Assembly: GCA_003241645.1 (NCBI GenBank)
Contig: QFOX01000093.1
Location: forward strand, 1-5,364
Length of the DNA: 5,364 nucleotides
From: Azospirillum brasilense
GTDB taxonomy: Bacteria; Pseudomonadota; Alphaproteobacteria; Rickettsiales; UBA3002
Direction of reading: 5' to 3'
Positions 1 through 3,326 of this stretch are shown here, in pieces. The position numbers and the translations under genes are program-made. The notes under the pieces are model-generated. The model saw nothing but the letters and a program-made list of their open reading frames with translations, searched no databases and was not told the DNA's origin. Positions within the stretch are counted from its first letter, which is position 1, and every line of letters starts with the position of its first letter.

Positions 1-1
1 G

Positions 2-112
2 GTGATGCTGCCCAAGCGGCTCGATATCGATGGGGCATCGGATCGCTGGAGTGCGCGGTTGCCGGATTTAATCCTCAAGAACTGGCCGGAGACAAGTGAT
101 GAGCAGCAGTAA
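2..112 (+). CDS. 3' end of an upstream phage morphogenesis gene (partial)
   Basis: This is the C-terminal 36 residues of a gene that begins before the window, ending ...LPDLILKNWPETSDEQQ. Frame 2 is preferred over frame 1 (which also stays open and stops at 97-99) because most of its codons end in G or C, as in the genes that follow, while frame 1 has many A/T-ending codons. If this choice is right, the gene overlaps the start of the next one by 14 bases. From its place just before a tail-terminator-like gene it is probably a head-tail connector or minor virion protein, but the fragment is too short to assign a family. Confidence 0.5.
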   Translation: MMLPKRLDIDGASDRWSARLPDLILKNWPETSDEQQ

Positions 113-530
113 GGAAACCCTTTTACAAGCCTTGCATGATCGGCTGCAGACACTTGCCAGCAGCGATACCCTGGTCACGCGCAACCCCGGCAAGGCACAG
201 AAAATTCCCGATGGTGGGGCGCTCGTTACCCTGCGCGATGGCGATAGTGGTGAGCCGGAGGTACTGTTGTCGCCGCTGACTTACATCTACGAGCATGAAG
301 CCAGCATCGAAGTGAGCATCAGTACCCTATCGCCGGAGACGCTGCTCGATACCGTGCTGCAATCCATCGGCACGGTGTTGGAAGCCGACCGCACCCTCGG
401 CGGGCTGGCAGAATGGATGGAGCCACGGGCGGCGGATGTGCTGCAGGACGATTTAGAAGGCGCTCCGGCGATTCGCTTGGCGACCATCCCGGTGATGATC
501 CGCTTCCATACCGAGAACCCGCTGCATTAA
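99..530 (+). CDS. Phage tail terminator / tail completion-type protein
   Basis: This 143-residue protein lies directly upstream of the major tail tube gene, apart from the inserted cassette. In lambdoid siphophages that position holds the tail terminator (lambda gpU type), which forms a ring that stops tube growth and joins the tail to the head. The length (about 130-150 residues) and layout fit: an N-terminal helix (roughly residues 5-20), then a mixed alpha/beta fold in which the later strands read as EASIEVSIS and IRLATIPVMIRF. Similar prophage proteins are sometimes mislabelled 'acyl-CoA transferase'; I see no enzyme motif. The ATG at 99 is chosen over the in-frame GTG at 96 because GGAGA at 88-92 sits 6 bases before the ATG. 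The assignment rests on size, context and general resemblance, not on a diagnostic motif. Confidence 0.6.
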   Translation: MSSSKETLLQALHDRLQTLASSDTLVTRNPGKAQKIPDGGALVTLRDGDSGEPEVLLSPLTYIYEHEASIEVSISTLSPETLLDTVLQSIGTVLEADRTLGGLAEWMEPRAADVLQDDLEGAPAIRLATIPVMIRFHTENPLH

Positions 531-538
531 TCGCCCCT

Positions 539-572
539 CTTATTAAAGGTTATGGCAATAACCTTTAATAAG
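539..572. repeat. Perfect 15-bp inverted repeat (hairpin) CTTATTAAAGGTTAT / ATAACCTTTAATAAG
   Basis: The left arm is 539-553, the loop is GGCA at 554-557, and the right arm is 558-572. All 15 pairs match. In RNA this would be a stable but AT-rich hairpin starting 9 bases after the tail-terminator gene's stop codon. No T-run follows on either strand, so it is not a classical intrinsic terminator. It could be an mRNA 3'-end stabiliser, a protein-binding palindrome, or a boundary of the inserted cassette. Confidence 0.8.
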
Positions 573-588
573 GATGGGTAAAATGGCT

Positions 589-603
589 TCTTATTAAAGG
601 TTA
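589..603 (+). repeat. Third copy of the hairpin-arm motif
   Basis: TCTTATTAAAGGTTA here repeats 538-552 exactly (15 of 15), at a distance of 51 bases. With the inverted copy at 558-572 this gives three copies within 66 bases. A related sequence with one extra A, CCTTTTAATAA on the plus strand, sits at 1173-1183 on the other side of the minus-strand gene. Confidence 0.75.
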
Positions 604-622
604 GCTAGGGCGGGAGCATTCG

Positions 623-686
623 TGAAAATCGCTTACGGCGCATGAAAAATGCTTTTGAAGCGCCGTTTTCCTGAAAATCGTTTACG
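623..686 (+). repeat. Direct repeat pair TGAAAATCG(C/T)TTACG
   Basis: The copies are at 623-637 and 672-686, differ at one base, and are 49 bases apart. The first overlaps the left arm of the hairpin at 635-666 and the second lies just beyond its right arm. Function is unknown. Confidence 0.6.
635..669 (+). terminator. Candidate intrinsic terminator-like hairpin with TTTT tail
   Basis: The stem pairs ACGGCGC (635-641) with GCGCCGT (660-666), seven perfect GC-rich pairs, and is followed directly by T residues (TTTT at 666-669). Four inner A-T pairs (645-648 with 653-656) can extend it around the loop ATGC. The T-run is short. Its place between two converging genes suits a terminator, but stopping the plus strand here would require a new promoter for the tail tube gene, which I cannot identify. 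It also lies between two copies of TGAAAATCG(C/T)TTACG. Confidence 0.35.
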
Positions 687-700
687 CAGTTCGTACTGCC

Positions 701-1147
701 TTAGTCCCATAATTTGTAGTTCGGGTTTCGGGCAAGTTCCGCTGCCAGATTCTCTATCATGCGCGGCAGATTACCGACGCCTTGTCCTTCAAGCTGCATC
801 GTATGATCGACAGGCGTGGCCAGTTCCGCCGCTTTCTTGCGCGCTTGATTGTGAATGGTTGCTTCAAGGCTCCCGGCATTGGGAATCAGCACATAGGCCA
901 CACGGCAATCCAGCGCCTCTGCTGCCTTGCGTAGCGACCGTAACGTAATGGAGCCCTCTAGCTCATTCTGTTCCATGCGCGCGGTAGATTGTTGGGTTGT
1001 TCCCATGCGCGCGCCGAGCTGGCGCATGCTCATACCAAGCGCCTTGCGAATGGCGGCGATCCAGCCTCCAGCCGGGCGGTCACAGAGGTGAACCTCTGCC
1101 AGATGGCGGTCGAGTATCTGAATATGCAGTTGTTTCATACTGGACAT
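701..1147 (-). CDS. Mobile mystery protein A-type XRE/helix-turn-helix regulator (orphan, no protein B partner)
   Basis: This 148-residue cytoplasmic DNA-binding protein matches the layout of the 'mobile mystery protein A' family (TIGR02612 by recognition, not search). A short N-terminal segment leads to the hallmark RPxxGWIxAIRKALGMSxRQLGxRMG stretch from residue 24. The helix-turn-helix (about 30-60) continues with TTQQSTARMEQNELEGSITL, then SLRKAAEALDCRVAYVLIP (71-89), and a C-terminal HTMQLEGQ-containing helix region (115-148). Family members usually sit in mobile DNA beside protein B, a Fic-domain protein. No Fic motif (HxFxxGNG) is encoded here, so this copy is solitary within the window. 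It is antisense to the tail genes around it. The start at 1147 is preferred to the ATG at 1138 because AGAGG (1158-1154) lies 6 bases upstream. Autorepression through the paired sites at 1150-1198 is inferred. Confidence 0.85.
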   Translation of the reverse strand: MSSMKQLHIQILDRHLAEVHLCDRPAGGWIAAIRKALGMSMRQLGARMGTTQQSTARMEQNELEGSITLRSLRKAAEALDCRVAYVLIPNAGSLEATIHNQARKKAAELATPVDHTMQLEGQGVGNLPRMIENLAAELARNPNYKLWD

Positions 1148-1149
1148 TT

Positions 1150-1165
1150 ACAGCCTCTATTCTGT
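1150..1165 (-). promoter_or_regulatory. Putative operator 1 (ACAG-N8-CTGT) covering the regulator's ribosome binding site
   Basis: The sequence ACAGCCTCTATTCTGT has matched ends (ACAG/CTGT), the form expected for a dimeric helix-turn-helix protein. It begins 3 bases upstream of the minus-strand start codon and contains the AGAGG ribosome binding site of that gene. Together with the site at 1183-1198 it forms an inverted repeat with 15 of 16 positions complementary. In mRNA that starts upstream, the two copies could also pair and hide the ribosome binding site. Confidence 0.6.
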
Positions 1166-1182
1166 GAACGAGCCTTTTAATA

Positions 1183-1198
1183 ACAGAATATAGGCTGT
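1183..1198 (-). promoter_or_regulatory. Putative operator 2 (ACAG-N8-CTGT) with a possible -10 element
   Basis: ACAGAATATAGGCTGT is the second copy, in opposite orientation to the first and with one mismatch. Starts are 33 bp apart, about three helical turns, so two bound dimers would face the same side. On the minus strand it includes TATATT (1192-1187), a plausible -10 hexamer for the regulator gene. No convincing -35 is seen, so the promoter itself is tentative. Confidence 0.55.
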
Positions 1199-1242
1199 GG
1201 GGGAAGTGCATTGCGCACCGTCTATCCCCCGATTCTTCCCCC
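1199..1242 (+). repeat. 8-bp GC-rich inverted repeat GGGGGAAG / CTTCCCCC in the tail tube leader
   Basis: The arms at 1199-1206 and 1235-1242 are perfectly complementary, with a 28-base loop. The region from about 1221 to 1264 is strongly pyrimidine-rich on the plus strand, with C-tracts at 1226-1230, 1238-1242, 1253-1255 and 1260-1262. The stem could form in the tail tube mRNA leader if transcription enters from upstream. Role unknown; no T-run follows it. Confidence 0.4.
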
Positions 1243-1270
1243 GTTATCCACTCCCTTATCCCTCAACACA

Positions 1271-1276
1271 GGAGAA
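1271..1276 (+). promoter_or_regulatory. Ribosome binding site of the tail tube gene
   Basis: GGAGAA ends 4 bases before the ATG at 1281 (the GGAG core is 6 bases away). It fixes the start at 1281 and argues against the longer reading frame that opens at GTG 1197, whose first 28 codons would read through the C-rich leader. Confidence 0.75.
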
Positions 1277-1280
1277 TCCT

Positions 1281-2552
1281 ATGGCACGATCCTATGGCTC
1301 GTCCTCGACTTTGCTTGCCCTGAAAGAACCCAGCTACGGCATCCCGCCAACGGGCGATTGGGAAAAATACGCCTTCGTGTCTTCGGATGTGAGTGCTGAG
1401 CAACCGCTGCTCGCTTCCGATTTGCTGGGGCAAGGCCGCGAACCGCGCGCGCCGTTTCGGGATGTGATCACCGATGCGGGCAACTTGGTCGTGCCAGTCG
1501 AGTGCCGTGATTTCGGGCGCTGGCTGGAGTTCCTGCTCGGCGCGCCGACCAGCTCGGCCAATGCCGCGAGTGGCAACATTGTCTTTACCGCCAATCCCAG
1601 CAACGGCCACACCATCACTCTGAATGGGGTGCCCTGGTCGTTCGTGAATACCACGCCCATGGGCAACCAGACCGAGATTCAGGGATCGCTGGGTGCCACG
1701 CTGTCGGAGTTGGTGAGCAACCTCAATGCATCGGTGGTCTCCGGCCTGACGGTTGCCACCTATAGCGCCAACGCCACCACGCTCACCGTCACCCATGACA
1801 CGGCGGGCGCGACCGGCAACAGCTATACGCTCGCCTCGAACAATGCCAACGCCAAGGTAAGCGGCGCGCATCTGTCGGGTGGAGGCTACACCCACATCTA
1901 TGAGAGCGGCGCGGCTGCGCTGCCTTCCTTCGCGCTGGAAGTCGGCCATGCGAACGTGCCTGCCTACTTCCTGCATACGGGATGCTTGCTTGGTTCCATG
2001 GCGTTTAACTTCCAGCGCTCCGGCGCGGCGAATGCCACTCTCAATGTCATTGCGCAGGGCGAAACACGCTATGGCAGTTCGCAGGGCGGCACGCCGACCC
2101 GGCGCGCGTTCAAACCATTCAGCCAGTTCAACGGCGCGATCACACGCAATGGCGTGGCGCTCGCCAACGTCACCGCTGCGCAGTTTACCTACAGCAACGG
2201 CTTAGAGACCATCCCCACGCTGCGCAACGATGCGCTGATCGAAGGCGTTGATCCGACGATTCTGTCGGCCACGGGCAGCATCGATGTGCGCTTTGCCGAC
2301 ACCACGCTCATCGATGATGCAATCAACGACACGCCGATTGAGCTGGAGCTGGCCTATCGCCTGGGCGGGTTGGATGGCGACCATTTCAGCCTGGTCTGGA
2401 CATTCCACGAAGTCTATCTGCCGCGCCCGCGCGTGCCGATCTCCGGCCCCGGAGGCGTGCAGACGACCTTCAACTGGCAGGCCGTGTTTAGCGAACTGCT
2501 GGAAAAATCCGTCACCGTAACCCTCAAGAATGATGTGGCCTCCTATGCTTAA
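1281..2552 (+). CDS. Major tail tube protein with inserted extra domain
   Basis: This 423-residue protein resembles the prophage tail tube family. The N-terminal part (residues 1-90) contains GNLVVPVECRDFGRWLEFLLGAPT, and the second part resumes at about 203 with YTHIYESGAAALPSFALEVGH, then Q-R-S-G and GETRYGS patterns. In relatives the segment LLGAPT is followed closely by the YTH...ALPSF block. Here about 110 residues (roughly 92-202) intervene. They form a separate module with the pattern NIVFTANPSNGHTITLNG, GNQTEIQGSLGATLSELVSNLNAS, ATYSA, LTVTHDTAGATGNSYTLAS and SGAHLSGGG, a repeat-type domain common in phage virion proteins. The core should polymerise as hexameric rings around the tape measure, with the insert probably displayed on the tail surface. 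It ends with an 8-base overlap with the chaperone start. Function confident; domain boundaries approximate. Confidence 0.85.
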   Translation: MARSYGSSSTLLALKEPSYGIPPTGDWEKYAFVSSDVSAEQPLLASDLLGQGREPRAPFRDVITDAGNLVVPVECRDFGRWLEFLLGAPTSSANAASGNIVFTANPSNGHTITLNGVPWSFVNTTPMGNQTEIQGSLGATLSELVSNLNASVVSGLTVATYSANATTLTVTHDTAGATGNSYTLASNNANAKVSGAHLSGGGYTHIYESGAAALPSFALEVGHANVPAYFLHTGCLLGSMAFNFQRSGAANATLNVIAQGETRYGSSQGGTPTRRAFKPFSQFNGAITRNGVALANVTAAQFTYSNGLETIPTLRNDALIEGVDPTILSATGSIDVRFADTTLIDDAINDTPIELELAYRLGGLDGDHFSLVWTFHEVYLPRPRVPISGPGGVQTTFNWQAVFSELLEKSVTVTLKNDVASYA

Positions 2553-3066
2553 GCTCGACCTTCCCAAAGAACCCTATTGGCTCACTCTGCCTGCGCAGGT
2601 GGAGCTGTTCGTCAAACCGCTCAGCAGCGCCTTGATGCAGGCTGCGCAGGCACAGGCCGTAAAGGAACTGCTCGCGCTGCGTGAACTGCGAGAGCAATTG
2701 CAGGAGACGGGACAGGATGTCACGCACCTGCCGGACATCACTGACCAAGATATCCGCCATAGCCTGTCAGAGATTGCGCTGACCAAGGCGCTGGCGCGGC
2801 TGGCCATCCTGCAATGGAAGGGCGTGTTGGCGCAGGATTCCGATGAGCTGGCGCCGATTACGCTGGAGACGGTCAACCACCTGATGGATTTCTGGTTCAT
2901 CGCGCAGGAGTTCTACCGCCAATACCATAACAGCCTGACGCTGCTGGAACGCGAGGGAAACGACTCGCGGCCCGCTGCAAATGGCACTTCGGCGGCGGGC
3001 CACGCTACTGCCAGCACTGCGCTGACGACGATCTCCCCTGCAGCCGAGGAGAGCGAAGCCCCCTGA
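2545..3066 (+). CDS. Tail assembly chaperone, short (zero-frame) product, lambda gpG-type
   Basis: This 173-residue, largely helical protein lies between the tail tube and tape measure genes, the standard place of the lambda gpG-type chaperone. That protein binds the tape measure and recruits tube subunits, and is absent from the finished tail. Residues 1-139 appear folded, with long helices about 25-55 and 70-95 and an aromatic-rich segment at 113-127 (LMDFWFIAQEFYRQY). Residues 140-173 are a low-complexity Ala/Ser/Thr/Glu tail. The change occurs exactly at the slippery heptamer, which suggests the tail is simply what zero-frame ribosomes make. The ATG at 2545 overlaps the tail tube stop by 8 bases (ATGCTTAA). 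In-frame ATGs at 2530 and 2533 are possible, but the chosen start fits translational coupling; no clear Shine-Dalgarno is visible for any of them. Confidence 0.8.
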   Translation: MLKLDLPKEPYWLTLPAQVELFVKPLSSALMQAAQAQAVKELLALRELREQLQETGQDVTHLPDITDQDIRHSLSEIALTKALARLAILQWKGVLAQDSDELAPITLETVNHLMDFWFIAQEFYRQYHNSLTLLEREGNDSRPAANGTSAAGHATASTALTTISPAAEESEAP

Positions 3067-3326
3067 CGGGCGAGCTTTGCCCTTACGTCGAGCACGAACC
3101 GCTCACCCCCAGCGGCTACGAAGTATGGGACGTGATCCAGCGCGGCGCAGGGCAAATGCGCCTTGGCCCGCGCGCCACCGTGCTCGGCTTCGACATTCAG
3201 GCGCTTCTCACCATTGCAACGGCGCTCGGCTATGCGCCGCAGCCCTTGTTGCACCTGTTCCACTACGCCGAATACGGCCTCCAGCAAGCGATCCAGCATC
3301 ATGGCAGCACCCGCGACGACCCGTAA
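2545..3326 (+). CDS. Tail assembly chaperone, -1 frameshift fusion product, lambda gpGT-type (join 2545-2961, 2961-3326)
   Basis: A -1 shift at 2955-2961 joins residues 1-139 of the zero-frame protein to 121 residues of the -1 frame, giving about 260 residues (base 2961 is read twice). This compares with lambda gpG at 140 and gpGT at 279. The -1 frame is open from 2931 (after TAA at 2928-2930) to the stop at 3324-3326. It has no ATG, GTG or TTG before GTG 3132, so it cannot be started independently near its beginning. The extension carries a Cys/His cluster (C145-x2-H148, C156-x2-C159, C166, C179), then PLTPSGYEVWDVIQRG and a helical C-terminus ending HHGSTRDDP. In lambda the T part binds the tube protein while G binds the tape measure, and a low, fixed ratio of the two is needed. 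The stop overlaps the tape measure start by 26 bases. Confidence 0.82.
2955..2961 (+). other. Slippery heptamer G-GGA-AAC for programmed -1 frameshifting
   Basis: In the chaperone's zero frame the codons are GAG-GGA-AAC-GAC, so the heptamer GGGAAAC has the X-XXY-YYZ form in the correct phase. After slipping, the tRNAs re-pair on GGG and AAA and reading resumes at CGA (2961). Lambda's G/T site is GGGAAAG, one base different. It lies 24 bases after the last stop in the -1 frame (2928-2930), inside the only window (2931-3066) in which a shift could work. Confidence 0.88.
2969..3001 (+). promoter_or_regulatory. Frameshift-stimulating stem-loop downstream of the slippery site
   Basis: GGCCCGC (2969-2975) pairs perfectly with GCGGGCC (2995-3001). 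The stem continues inward through a U-G and two G-C/C-G pairs (2976-2978 with 2992-2994), giving about 10 bp around a 13-base loop. It begins after a 7-base spacer from the heptamer, the usual distance for stimulatory structures. Whether the loop also forms a pseudoknot cannot be told by eye. Confidence 0.7.

Larger units (their letters stand above)
531..700. other. Intergenic region between converging genes; repeats and hairpins, no gene
   Basis: This stretch separates the plus-strand terminator gene (ends 530) from the end of the minus-strand regulator gene (stop at 701-703). I see no credible coding sequence. It is more AT-rich than its surroundings in its first half. It holds a perfect 15-bp inverted repeat (539-572), a further copy of its left arm (589-603), two near-identical 15-mers (623-637 and 672-686), a GC-rich hairpin followed by TTTT (635-669), and a small hairpin GCAGT-TCGT-ACTGC (686-699) abutting the regulator stop codon. 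Confidence 0.7.

Noticed and set aside
1..99. Frame 1 as the upstream gene, with a TGATG overlap to the tail terminator start
   Set aside because: The overlap is attractive, but this frame has many A/T-ending codons unlike the neighbouring genes, while frame 2 has the expected bias. It remains possible.
539..572. The 15-bp inverted repeat as an intrinsic terminator
   Set aside because: The stem is AT-rich and no T-run follows on either strand, so it is listed as a repeat only.
649..948. Plus-strand frame opposite the regulator gene
   Set aside because: It has no ribosome binding site or recognisable content, and it is the antisense shadow of the helix-turn-helix gene.
1197..1280. Upstream extension of the tail tube gene to GTG 1197 (28 extra codons)
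   Set aside because: No ribosome binding site precedes 1197. The extra residues come from the C-rich leader, and GGAG at 1271-1274 fits the ATG at 1281.
1263..1976. Minus-strand frame of 237 codons opposite the tail tube gene
   Set aside because: Arg/Gly/Val-rich shadow translation with no domain; the tail tube protein on the plus strand is well supported.
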